The notes beneath the pieces were generated by a model that saw only the letters and a program-made list of their open reading frames with translations, was not told the origin of the DNA and ran no database searches. A DNA stretch of 5,225 bases from Comamonadaceae bacterium (lineage in GTDB: Bacteria > Pseudomonadota > Gammaproteobacteria > Burkholderiales > Burkholderiaceae_C), in assembly GCA_947463845.1 (NCBI GenBank), contig CANHUM010000131.1, forward strand, positions 1 to 5,225. The letters run 5' to 3'. Position 1 is the first letter of the stretch. The number at the start of each line of letters is the position of its first letter. The translations under genes and the position numbers were made by a program. Of this stretch, positions 1-5,225 are shown piece after piece.

Positions 1-576
1 CAGCGCGTGGGCGATGGTGCCCAAATCGACGTAGTCCAACTCGCTGCCCGCAGGCACGCCCCGGGCCAGACGCGTGACTTTCAGGCCCTGTTGGCGAATC
101 ATCTCGGAGATCACATGCGCAGTGGCCTCGCCTTCAGCGGTGAAGTTGGTGGCCAATATCACCTCGGTCAAAACGCCATCGACGACGCGTTGTTTGAGTT
201 TGGCCAGGCCAATGTCATGCGGGCCGATGCCGTCGAGCGGGCTGAGCTTGCCCATGAGCACGAAATACAAACCCCGGTAAGTTCCCGTGCGTTCAATGGC
301 AGACTGATCAGCTGGGGTTTCGATCACACACAGTTGGGTGCGGTCACGGGAGGCATCCAGACAGGTGTCGCACAAATGCGCTTCGGTGAAGGTATGACAA
401 CTCTCGCAGTGGCGGATGTTTTCCACCGCATTGTGCAAAGCGGCAGCCAACTGCCTGGCCGTAGCGCGGTCGTTTTGCAGCAATTGAAAAGCCATGCGCT
501 GGGCCGACTTGATGCCCACCCCCGGCAAGCCCTTGAGAGCCTGCACCAAGGTGGCAAGGGCGTGGGTGTCGGCCAT
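1..576 (-). CDS. recR: Recombination mediator RecR, 3' end cut by window edge
   Basis: RecR works with RecF and RecO to load RecA on gapped DNA covered by single-strand binding protein (RecFOR pathway, cytoplasmic). The 192 visible residues start [11 protein letters not shown] helix-hairpin-helix lies at about 17-33 ([14 protein letters not shown]). A four-cysteine zinc module follows with C57, C60, C69 and C72. A Toprim domain runs from about 83 (CVIETPAD) through the G-rich stretch to [22 protein letters not shown]. Family members are about 196-200 residues, so only the last few residues and the stop lie outside the window. One small oddity is GSEL where many RecR proteins have GGEL. The start at 576 is 10 bases after the ybaB stop, which implies co-transcription; the ribosome binding site is weak (GAGCG, overlapping the ybaB stop). 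Identification is secure. Confidence 0.97.
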   Translation of the reverse strand, partial: MADTHALATLVQALKGLPGVGIKSAQRMAFQLLQNDRATARQLAAALHNAVENIRHCESCHTFTEAHLCDTCLDASRDRTQLCVIETPADQSAIERTGTYRGLYFVLMGKLSPLDGIGPHDIGLAKLKQRVVDGVLTEVILATNFTAEGEATAHVISEMIRQQGLKVTRLARGVPAGSELDYVDLGTIAHAL

Positions 577-586
577 GTTCGGACGC

Positions 587-910
587 TCAGAAAGGCAGTT
601 TCATGCCTGGTGGCAAACCGGCGGTGAGCTTGCCCATCTTTTGCTGCGACACCTCCTCGGCCATGCGCACGGCGTCGTTGAATGCCGCAGCCACCAGATC
701 TTCCAACATGTCCTTGTCATCCGCCAACAAACTGGGGTCGATGGTGACACGGCGCACGTTGTGCTTGCAGGTCATCAGCACCTTCACCATACCCGAGCCA
801 GCCTGGCCTTCGACTTCAACGAATGCGAGCTCGTCCTGGGCTTTTTTCAGGTTGTCCTGCATGGCCTGGGCCTGCTTCATGAGGCCGGCTAGTTGTCCTT
901 TGTTGAACAT
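587..910 (-). CDS. ybaB: YbaB/EbfC family nucleoid-associated DNA-binding protein
   Basis: This is a small dimeric DNA-binding protein of the YbaB/EbfC family. It is thought to coat or bend the nucleoid and is almost always encoded between dnaX and recR. The 107 residues match the usual length (about 105-110). The N-terminal helix [20 protein letters not shown] is typical, followed by the beta-strand core ([26 protein letters not shown]), a second helix ([27 protein letters not shown], about 70-95), and the conserved [10 protein letters not shown] tail. A good ribosome binding site, AAGGA (minus strand of 917-921), lies 6 bases before the ATG. The dnaX stop is 37 bases upstream and recR starts 10 bases downstream, so the three genes look like one transcript. 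Its exact role in repair or recombination is not settled for the family. Confidence 0.96.
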   Translation of the reverse strand: MFNKGQLAGLMKQAQAMQDNLKKAQDELAFVEVEGQAGSGMVKVLMTCKHNVRRVTIDPSLLADDKDMLEDLVAAAFNDAVRMAEEVSQQKMGKLTAGLPPGMKLPF

Positions 911-947
911 GGTGTTTCCTTAAAAATGGTCATCAATGGGGGGGCAA

Positions 948-2723
948 TCAAATCAACTGGATGCTACCGGGCACGATTTTGGCGCCAAAGTCACGCACCA
1001 TGGCTTGAACCAGTGGGTCGCTCTCAATGAGTTCTTGAGCTGCCAGCATTTTTTCGGCCGCTTTGACGGCCAGCCGCCTGGCAGGGCTGTCGGACACAGG
1101 ACCGATTTCGATGCTCAATTGGATTTCGCCGTGGCCCGCAGCCAGCAAAGCCGCTTGCAAGCGTTCACGACTGGCCGGATGGTTCAGGGTCTCGCGCTCC
1201 ACACGCAAACGCCACTGACCACCTTCGCGACCCACAAGTTGCGACTGCAGCGCCAACTCGCGCACCAGCGCTGCGATGGACTCCTGGTCCAGCAGGCCTT
1301 GCACCACGGCCATCCAGACATCGCCTTCAGGGGTGGTCTGCACAGCAGCTGGGGCATCGGCGCGGGGCATGTCCAGTCTGGCCGAGGGCTCGGGCACTTC
1401 GCGCACGGGCAAAGTCCTCAAAGCTGCGGCTGAGGAGGCCGCATGAGGCAAATCCTCCCAAGGCGGCAATTCGTCGGTGGTCAATGCTGCACGGGGAGCA
1501 TCCAAAGGCGGTGAAACAGGTTCAGCCGGAGGATGGGCTGCGCCTGCAGGAGATGCTGCCGCTGCCGGTTCAGCCGGACGCTGGCGGCTGGTCAGCGGGC
1601 TTTTTTTTTCTGCCATTCCTGCCTGGGGCTTGAACGCCAACAAGCGCAGCAGCACCATCGTCAAGGCCGCATATTCGTCAGGAGCCAGGCCCAGCTCGGT
1701 TCGTCCATGCAGACACAAGCTGTAAAGCAGCTGAGTTTCTTCGGCAGGCATGGCGGCGGCCAGTTCGGCCAGGCCCTGGGTGTCGGGATCTTCACCGTCT
1801 TGCGCCATACCGGGCACCATCTGCATCACCGCCATGCGCTGCACCAGCATGGCCATGTCTTCGAGCGTGGCAGCGGCGGATACGCCTTGCAGACGCAGGG
1901 CGTTGACCTGGTTCACCACCGTGGCACCATCGCCCTCAGCCAGCGCGCGGATGAGTTGCAGCACATGGCTGCGGTCCACACTGCCCAACATCTGGCGCAC
2001 ACCCGCTTCTTGCAGTTGGCCGTTACCAAAGGCAATCGCCTGATCGGTGAGACTCAGCGCATCACGCATCGAACCACGTGCGGCGCGGGCCAACAAGCGC
2101 AACGCCAGAGGCTCAGCGCTCAGCTGCTCGGCGGCCAGCACCTGGGTCAGGTGCTCGAACACCGTCTCGGGCGCCATAGGGCGCAAGTTGAACTGCAGAC
2201 AGCGCGAAAGCACCGTCACAGGCACCTTTTGCGGGTCGGTCGTGGCCAGCACGAACTTCAAATATTCAGGAGGCTCTTCCAGGGTCTTCAACATCGCGTT
2301 GAACGCGGTGTTGGTCAGCATGTGCACCTCGTCGATCATGAAGACCTTGAAACGCCCCTGCACCGGCTTGTAGACCGCTTGTTCCAGCAGGCTTTGGACT
2401 TCGTCCACCCCCCGATTCGAGGCCGCGTCCAGCTCGGTGTAATCAACAAAACGCCCAGCGTCGATGTCCCGGCAAGCCTGACACACGCCACAGGGCTCGG
2501 CGGTGATGCCTCCCTGTCCATCTGCGCCTTGGCAGTTGAGCGACTTGGCCAAAATGCGCGAGACCGTGGTCTTGCCAACGCCACGGGTGCCGGTGAACAA
2601 ATAAGCGTGGTGCAGGCGTTGCTGCACCAAAGCATTGGTCAAGGCCTGCACCACGTGCTCCTGCCCCACCATTTCGGTGAAATTACGGGGGCGGTATTTT
2701 CGCGCGAGGACAAGGTAAGACAT
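948..2723 (-). CDS. dnaX: DNA polymerase III clamp loader subunits tau/gamma (DnaX)
   Basis: The ATPase subunit of the DNA polymerase III clamp loader; tau also links the polymerase cores and the DnaB helicase. The 591 residues begin MSYLVLARKYRP, the family's standard start. Domain order: Walker A GTRGVGKT at 45-52; zinc module cysteines 64, 78, 81 and 84, with about five more residues between the first two than in E. coli; Walker B with D131 and E132 (FMIDEVHML); SRC arginine finger at 173-175; sensor 2 GSMRDALSL at 217-225; domain III to about 370. A Pro/Ala-rich linker (about 376-465) precedes the tau-specific C-terminal domain (about 470-591, ending FGAKIVPGSIQLI), which binds the polymerase alpha subunit. 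An A9 tract at codons 372-375 probably yields a shorter gamma (see the slippage entry). The in-frame upstream start at 2777 is TTG and adds 18 non-conserved residues, so I chose 2723. No clear Shine-Dalgarno precedes the ATG. First gene of the dnaX-ybaB-recR group. Confidence 0.97.
   Translation of the reverse strand: MSYLVLARKYRPRNFTEMVGQEHVVQALTNALVQQRLHHAYLFTGTRGVGKTTVSRILAKSLNCQGADGQGGITAEPCGVCQACRDIDAGRFVDYTELDAASNRGVDEVQSLLEQAVYKPVQGRFKVFMIDEVHMLTNTAFNAMLKTLEEPPEYLKFVLATTDPQKVPVTVLSRCLQFNLRPMAPETVFEHLTQVLAAEQLSAEPLALRLLARAARGSMRDALSLTDQAIAFGNGQLQEAGVRQMLGSVDRSHVLQLIRALAEGDGATVVNQVNALRLQGVSAAATLEDMAMLVQRMAVMQMVPGMAQDGEDPDTQGLAELAAAMPAEETQLLYSLCLHGRTELGLAPDEYAALTMVLLRLLAFKPQAGMAEKKSPLTSRQRPAEPAAAASPAGAAHPPAEPVSPPLDAPRAALTTDELPPWEDLPHAASSAAALRTLPVREVPEPSARLDMPRADAPAAVQTTPEGDVWMAVVQGLLDQESIAALVRELALQSQLVGREGGQWRLRVERETLNHPASRERLQAALLAAGHGEIQLSIEIGPVSDSPARRLAVKAAEKMLAAQELIESDPLVQAMVRDFGAKIVPGSIQLI
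1559..1620 (-). promoter_or_regulatory. Candidate programmed slippage/frameshift site in dnaX (A9 tract plus stem-loop)
   Basis: The dnaX coding strand has nine consecutive A residues (1609 to 1601) read GAA AAA AAA AGC, giving E372-K-K-S375. The heptamer A-AAA-AAA is in the phase required for tandem -1 slippage. In the -1 frame (equally, one inserted A in the transcript) translation adds KPADQPPASG and stops at TGA 1572-1570, giving about 384 residues. In the +1 frame (one A lost) it stops at TGA 1594-1592 after two codons. AGGA at 1620-1617 lies 7 bases before the tract and could act as the stimulatory Shine-Dalgarno-like element. Downstream, CCGCTG (1598-1593) can pair with CAGCGG (1564-1559), enclosing CAGCCG (1590-1585) paired with CGGCTG (1576-1571) around an 8-base loop. 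E. coli dnaX uses ribosomal frameshifting and Thermus dnaX uses transcriptional slippage at an A9 run. Which mechanism acts here is inference. Confidence 0.75.
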
Positions 2724-2820
2724 GGGGACTGATTCTATCGGGCTGGCGAGGTACCCCTCTCGCAGCCATGCCTGCAACGGTCAGAAAGATGGGAGAAAAA
2801 GAAAGTGCTTGCCAGCTCGC

Positions 2821-2826
2821 TACAAT
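2821..2826 (+). promoter_or_regulatory. Probable -10 element of the ffs promoter
   Basis: TACAAT differs from the sigma-70 -10 consensus at one position. It ends 7 bases before the first base of the 4.5S closing helix (2834), the right distance for a transcription start at or next to that base. The region between -10 and start is not notably AT-rich. I see no good -35: the position 17 bases upstream (about 2798-2803) reads AAAGAA, and TTGCCA at 2809-2814 is too close to serve. Confidence 0.6.
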
Positions 2827-2833
2827 CAGAACC

Positions 2834-2927
2834 GACGGGCCTTCCCGCATGGTGAAGCGGCCAACCGGGTCAGGTGGGGAACCAAGCAGCCCTAACTGTG
2901 AATCCAGTGCCGGGGTCAAGGCTCGTC
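2834..2927 (+). ncRNA. ffs: 4.5S RNA of the signal recognition particle (small bacterial type)
   Basis: This RNA pairs with Ffh to form the signal recognition particle, which targets nascent inner-membrane proteins to FtsY and the Sec translocon. The apical domain is diagnostic: GGG (2867-2869), then TCAGG, then a TGG/CCA helix (2875-2877 with 2882-2884) capped by the GGAA tetraloop at 2878-2881, then AGCAG and CCC (2890-2892). This corresponds to the E. coli Ffh-binding site, with the tetraloop helix changed by compensating substitutions (TCC/GGA in E. coli). The ends close by a 10-pair helix, GACGGGCCTT (2834-2843) with AAGGCTCGTC (2918-2927), including one G-U pair. A further helix pairs CCCG (2844-2847) with CGGG (2911-2914). 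Length is about 94 bases from the helix ends; the true transcript may extend a few bases. A -10 box precedes it and a T-rich tract follows. It lies divergent from dnaX. Confidence 0.93.
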
Positions 2928-2937
2928 ACCTTTTCTT
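2918..2937 (+). terminator. Probable intrinsic terminator of ffs
   Basis: The 3' arm of the 4.5S closing helix (2918-2927) is followed after three bases by TTTTCTT (2931-2937). The RNA's own terminal stem plus this U-rich run probably acts as the terminator, as is common for short structured RNAs. The T run is interrupted by one C, so efficiency is uncertain. Confidence 0.45.
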
Positions 2938-2971
2938 GACCGTCCGCATCAGTCAGTCTGATTTGATGTGC

Positions 2972-2991
2972 GCGCCACACGAGCCTGGCGC
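2972..2991. terminator. Hairpin between convergent ffs and the small gene, possible terminator
   Basis: GCGCCA (2972-2977) and TGGCGC (2986-2991) form a perfect 6-pair stem with an 8-base loop. It sits 10 bases beyond the stop of the minus-strand 98-residue gene and 44 bases beyond the ffs helix. Neither strand has a T run directly after the stem, so it is not a standard intrinsic terminator. It may protect the 3' end of the minus-strand message or be incidental. Confidence 0.25.
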
Positions 2992-3000
2992 CCTCAAGAC

Positions 3001-3297
3001 TCAAGCCAATTGCCGGCTCAGGGTGGCGAAAGTGCCCTTTTTTTCCTTGCGAACCGATGGATGGGGGACAACCGACCCCAAAGCGCTGCTCAACATGTCA
3101 GCGACCAGTGCGTCGGCCCGGACATGAGGGCCATGGCGATCGGCCTCAAAGGCTAAACGTGTGGTGCTGGCCATTTGGGCCACAAAGTTTTGCGGGTAAT
3201 CCCTGACGGAAAATCCGCGCAAAGTCATCACTTTCATGAAGGCGTTGGCGGCCTCTTCTATGGCACGCTGGTATTCCTGAGTGGCTTCTGGCGTCAT
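3001..3297 (-). CDS. Hypothetical protein, 98 residues, soluble and mostly helical
   Basis: I do not recognise a named family. The 98 residues begin MTPEATQEYQRAIEEAANAF and look alpha-helical and soluble: no signal peptide, no hydrophobic span long enough for a membrane segment, no cysteines, and no motif I can assign. The middle contains a charged, histidine-containing stretch (about 53-60, EADRHGPH), and the tail is basic (VRKEKK, 82-87). GAGG lies 5 bases before the ATG, a good ribosome binding site that supports the start and argues the gene is real. The flavoprotein gene ends 85 bases upstream on the same strand, so read-through or a separate promoter is possible; I see no strong promoter in the gap. 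I believe similar small proteins occur beside ffs in related Burkholderiales, but this is memory, not a search. No function is proposed. Confidence 0.75.
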   Translation of the reverse strand: MTPEATQEYQRAIEEAANAFMKVMTLRGFSVRDYPQNFVAQMASTTRLAFEADRHGPHVRADALVADMLSSALGSVVPHPSVRKEKKGTFATLSRQLA

Positions 3298-3382
3298 GTC
3301 AACCTCGTTGTGGGAATGCAGTTACTTACAGGTCATCAACGCAGCACAAGCCCAACAGGCCGACAAGACCTGCATCAAAATG

Positions 3383-4693
3383 TTACAAAACCTTCAAAAT
3401 ACCCTGCCCAGCACGCCAGCCACTGGCCAGACTGGCCGTCAACAAATAACCACCAGTGGGTGCCTCCCAGTCCAGCATTTCTCCTGCACAAAAGACACCG
3501 GGCCGGGCCAGAACCATCAAATCTGAGGACAAAGCTTCCAAAGCCACGCCTCCTGCCGTACTGATGGCCTCCGCCACAGGACGCGGGTTTTTCAATCGGA
3601 TTCTGAAATTTTTCAGCGCCCGTGCCAATGCCTTGGGATCCGTCAAATCTTGCGCTGGACAAAGCTCGTGGATCAAGGCCATCTTGACGCCATCGATGCC
3701 CAAGCGGCTTTTCAGGTGACTGGACAGGCTCCTGCTGCCGCGAGGCCAAGATACATCGGCAAGCACTTGCTCAGGCGTCTTGTGGGGCAACAAATCCAGC
3801 GCCAGATGGGCGCTGCCACGATGGAGGTCTTCTCTCAAAAAGGCCCCAGCGGCGTAGACCAAGCTGCCTTCCACACCCGTCTGCGTGATGACAAATTCAC
3901 CCTGACTGGAAAATCTGGGCGCAGCGCTGGAGGGTTGCCCAGCTAGAGCGTCCACCCGCAAAGCCACGGACTTGACGGGATGGCCGGCAAACCTGCTGCT
4001 GAAGTGCTCGGTCCAGCCCAAACCATCACGCCCCATGACATCAAAACCACAATTGGCGGCTTGCAACGGGGCGATTGTCACGCCTTGCTCTGCCAACCAA
4101 GGCACCCAGGCGCCATCAGAGCCCAGGTGAGGCCAACTGGCACCGCCCAAAGCCAACAAGGTGGCTTTGGCCTGAACCCGCCGAGTCCCGGCAGTGCCTG
4201 CAGGCTCAAACACCAATTGGTCACCCGACCAACCTTGCCAACGATGCCGCATGTGGAAATGCACTGGTACGCCCACCAAGGGATGCCTCAAGCGGTGCAA
4301 CCACGCTCTGAGCAAGGGCGCGGCCTTCATGTCCACAGGGAAAATTCGCCCGGAAGAGCCCACAAAGGTATCAATGCCCAAGCTGGCCGCCCAATCCCGA
4401 ATAGCCTGCGCGTCCAGACCCTCCAACCACGAGGCGACGAGCTTTTGACGGTGGCCAAAACGCGTCCGAAACACATCGGATGGCTCTGAATGGGTCAGGT
4501 TCAAGCCACCTTTGCCCGCGAGCAAGAATTTTCGTCCCACCGAGGGCATGGCATCAAAGAGGTGCACAGCAACGCCTGCTCGAGACAGGACTTCAGCCGC
4601 CATCAACCCCGCAGGTCCTCCTCCCACAATGGCTACATCCACATGAAGCGCTGTGGCCTCCACAAAATCAGAGAGCGAGTTGGAATGGGTCAT
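3383..4693 (-). CDS. HI0933/YhiN-like FAD-binding flavoprotein (PP_4765 subfamily)
   Basis: A soluble FAD-dependent oxidoreductase-like protein of 436 residues, resembling the HI0933/YhiN superfamily and within it the PP_4765 type (TIGR03862). Substrate and reaction are not established for this subfamily. The N-terminal Rossmann dinucleotide fold has [10 protein letters not shown] (20-29) and an acidic residue at D47 for the FAD ribose. Next come [18 protein letters not shown] (53-70), the family signature after the first fold, and [13 protein letters not shown] (112-124). ALGGASWP follows at 181-188. Near the C-terminus are [11 protein letters not shown] and [17 protein letters not shown] (402-418), which closes the FAD site. 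Length is slightly above the usual roughly 400 because of about 15 extra N-terminal residues. The start at 4693 has GAGGAG 15 bases upstream, which is far. No ATG, GTG or TTG lies between that element and the ATG in this frame. Divergent from trxA; no obvious functional link to its neighbours. Confidence 0.9.
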   Translation of the reverse strand: MTHSNSLSDFVEATALHVDVAIVGGGPAGLMAAEVLSRAGVAVHLFDAMPSVGRKFLLAGKGGLNLTHSEPSDVFRTRFGHRQKLVASWLEGLDAQAIRDWAASLGIDTFVGSSGRIFPVDMKAAPLLRAWLHRLRHPLVGVPVHFHMRHRWQGWSGDQLVFEPAGTAGTRRVQAKATLLALGGASWPHLGSDGAWVPWLAEQGVTIAPLQAANCGFDVMGRDGLGWTEHFSSRFAGHPVKSVALRVDALAGQPSSAAPRFSSQGEFVITQTGVEGSLVYAAGAFLREDLHRGSAHLALDLLPHKTPEQVLADVSWPRGSRSLSSHLKSRLGIDGVKMALIHELCPAQDLTDPKALARALKNFRIRLKNPRPVAEAISTAGGVALEALSSDLMVLARPGVFCAGEMLDWEAPTGGYLLTASLASGWRAGQGILKVL

Positions 4694-4708
4694 GGGTATG
4701 CGGCTTCA

Positions 4709-4714
4709 CTCCTC
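4709..4714 (-). promoter_or_regulatory. Shine-Dalgarno-like element of the flavoprotein gene, unusually distant
   Basis: The minus strand reads GAGGAG, a strong match to the anti-Shine-Dalgarno, but its 3' end is 15 bases from the ATG at 4693 (5-9 is usual). A stop codon overlaps the region just upstream in frame. The only initiation-like codon nearer the element is ATA at 4699-4697, a very rare start. The annotated ATG is still preferred. Confidence 0.45.
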
Positions 4715-4721
4715 TGTTCGC

Positions 4722-4750
4722 AAAGAACCAGAGTGGTGAGTTTCTGTCAA
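4722..4750 (-). promoter_or_regulatory. Candidate sigma-70 promoter for the flavoprotein gene
   Basis: On the minus strand a perfect TTGACA (4750-4745) is followed by 17 bases and then TTCTTT (4727-4722). The -10 match is poor but carries the extended TG-n motif directly before it (TGG at 4730-4728). The predicted start near 4715 would leave a leader of about 22 bases with GAGGAG at its very 5' end. It lies within the region shared with trxA, for which I find no equally clear promoter. Confidence 0.4.
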
Positions 4751-4786
4751 AATAGCGCTGACTTTAGCTGTATCTTCACTGTTCAC

Positions 4787-4791
4787 AAGGA
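4787..4791 (+). promoter_or_regulatory. Ribosome binding site of trxA
   Basis: AAGGA lies 7 bases before the ATG at 4799. It settles the trxA start, because the same reading frame is open for about 300 bases upstream and that extension has no thioredoxin character and overlaps the flavoprotein gene on the other strand. Confidence 0.8.
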
Positions 4792-4798
4792 AAAGGCC

Positions 4799-5131
4799 AT
4801 GGCCAGCGATTTGATCAAACACACCACCGACGCCACTTTCGAAGCAGACGTTCTGCAGTCCAGCCAGCCTGTGGTCGTCGACTTTTGGGCCGAATGGTGT
4901 GGACCTTGCAAAATGATCGCGCCCATTCTCGACGAAGTCGCGGGTGCTTATGAAGGCAAACTGCAAATCACCAAAATGAACGTGGATGACAACCGTGATA
5001 TTCCTGCCAAGTTCGGCATTCGCGGCATCCCCACCCTGATGATTTTCAAGGGTGGCCAATTGGCAGCAACCAAAGTCGGCGCCATGAGCAAATCACAATT
5101 GACCGCGTTCATCGACCAACAACTGGCTTGA
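4799..5131 (+). CDS. trxA: Thioredoxin 1 (TrxA)
   Basis: Cytoplasmic protein disulfide reductase that takes electrons from NADPH through thioredoxin reductase and passes them to ribonucleotide reductase, PAPS reductase, peroxiredoxins and other targets. The 110 residues (E. coli 109) form a single thioredoxin fold. The active site is W33-C34-G35-P36-C37-K38 within [15 protein letters not shown]. The buried acid is D28, the lysine partner is probably K59, and the cis-proline is P78 in GIRGIPTL; the GG of FKGG lies in the last strand turn. No signal peptide, so it is the cytoplasmic enzyme and not a periplasmic relative. It is the only protein gene on the plus strand, divergent from the flavoprotein gene, and followed by two intrinsic terminators, so it is probably monocistronic. 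In related bacteria rho often follows trxA, but nothing of it is in this window. Confidence 0.98.
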   Translation: MASDLIKHTTDATFEADVLQSSQPVVVDFWAEWCGPCKMIAPILDEVAGAYEGKLQITKMNVDDNRDIPAKFGIRGIPTLMIFKGGQLAATKVGAMSKSQLTAFIDQQLA

Positions 5132-5141
5132 TGTCTGCCGC

Positions 5142-5166
5142 GGGCCGAATCTGTCGGCCCTTTTTT
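5142..5166 (+). terminator. Intrinsic terminator 1 of trxA
   Basis: GGGCCGA (5142-5148) pairs perfectly with TCGGCCC (5154-5160) around a 5-base loop, followed immediately by six T residues (5161-5166). It begins 11 bases after the trxA stop. A textbook Rho-independent terminator. Confidence 0.93.
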
Positions 5167-5167
5167 G

Positions 5168-5202
5168 AAACCGGGCAGCCATGACCCGGTTTTTTGTTTT
5201 TT
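5168..5202 (+). terminator. Intrinsic terminator 2, in tandem with the first
   Basis: AAACCGGG (5168-5175) pairs perfectly with CCCGGTTT (5185-5192) around a 9-base loop. The arm runs into T residues to 5195, then G, then six more T (5197-5202). It starts one base after the T run of the first terminator and would back it up. Confidence 0.88.
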
Positions 5203-5225
5203 GGCACGCCTCAAAACCTGTCATA

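Noticed and set aside
938..944. A run of seven G between dnaX and ybaB, considered as a phase-variation tract.
   Set aside because: It is intergenic within a housekeeping transcript, away from promoter boxes, and the ybaB ribosome binding site is independent of it.
1533..2732. A 399-codon open frame on the plus strand opposite dnaX.
   Set aside because: It is fully antisense to dnaX, has a His/Gln/Arg-heavy composition typical of a shadow frame in GC-rich DNA, lacks any recognisable domain, and dnaX is certain.
2724..2777. An 18-residue N-terminal extension of DnaX starting at 2777.
   Set aside because: The start codon there is TTG without a ribosome binding site, and the family begins at MSYLVLARKYRP.
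2951..2970. Short palindromic stretch ATCAG...CTGAT after ffs, considered as a terminator stem.
   Set aside because: Five-pair stem with no following T run of useful length, and ffs already has a T-rich tract at 2931-2937.
2683..3127. Open frames on both strands across the 2683-3127 region (78 and 119 codons).
   Set aside because: They run through the 4.5S RNA gene and its promoter, have no protein-family character and no ribosome binding sites.
3329..3372. CAGGTC and GACCTG as an inverted repeat upstream of the small gene, considered as an operator.
   Set aside because: Only six pairs with a 32-base loop; expected by chance and no known operator consensus.
4490..4798. A 103-residue N-terminal extension of thioredoxin in the same frame.
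   Set aside because: It overlaps the flavoprotein gene antisense, looks non-coding, and AAGGA lies directly before the standard start at 4799.
1..5225. Search for insertion sequences, CRISPR arrays, tRNAs, integrase sites or defence genes.
   Set aside because: No direct repeats, terminal inverted repeats, transposase motifs or cloverleaf sequences seen; the region is a compact core-genome segment.

Overview
The window is a compact housekeeping segment from a betaproteobacterium. Gene content, gene order and protein style fit Burkholderiales, most likely a Comamonadaceae-type freshwater or soil bacterium; this is inferred from synteny memory and moderately high GC, not from a search. There are no mobile elements, CRISPR arrays, tRNAs or rRNAs, and no gene-free stretch reaches 300 bases.

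Layout, left to right. Positions 1-2723, all on the minus strand, hold a replication/repair cluster transcribed in the order dnaX, ybaB (ebfC), recR. recR runs off the left edge a few residues before its expected end. Just right of dnaX, on the plus strand and divergent from it, is ffs, the 4.5S RNA of the signal recognition particle (2834-2927). It was not among the protein calls but is recognisable from its apical loop and closing helix. Convergent with ffs is a 98-residue protein of unknown function (3001-3297, minus). Upstream of that, also on the minus strand, is a HI0933/PP_4765-like flavoprotein (3383-4693). A 105-base divergent control region separates it from trxA, thioredoxin 1 (4799-5131, plus), which is followed by two tandem intrinsic terminators.

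How the genes relate. dnaX encodes the tau (and probably gamma) subunit of the DNA polymerase III clamp loader. ybaB encodes a small nucleoid-associated protein and recR a recombination mediator; the three are a classic conserved set. ffs is an independent housekeeping RNA gene that shares the dnaX upstream region. trxA is probably a single-gene transcript.

The most notable point is a run of nine A residues in the dnaX coding strand (1601-1609), placed exactly between the clamp-loader core and the tau-specific linker. Both alternative frames stop soon after it, an AGGA element lies upstream, and nested stem-loops can form immediately downstream. This is the signature of a programmed slippage site producing a short gamma subunit, combining features of the Escherichia coli (ribosomal frameshift) and Thermus (transcriptional slippage at A9) systems. 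I found no convincing wholly new biological system; the rest is ordinary core-genome sequence.
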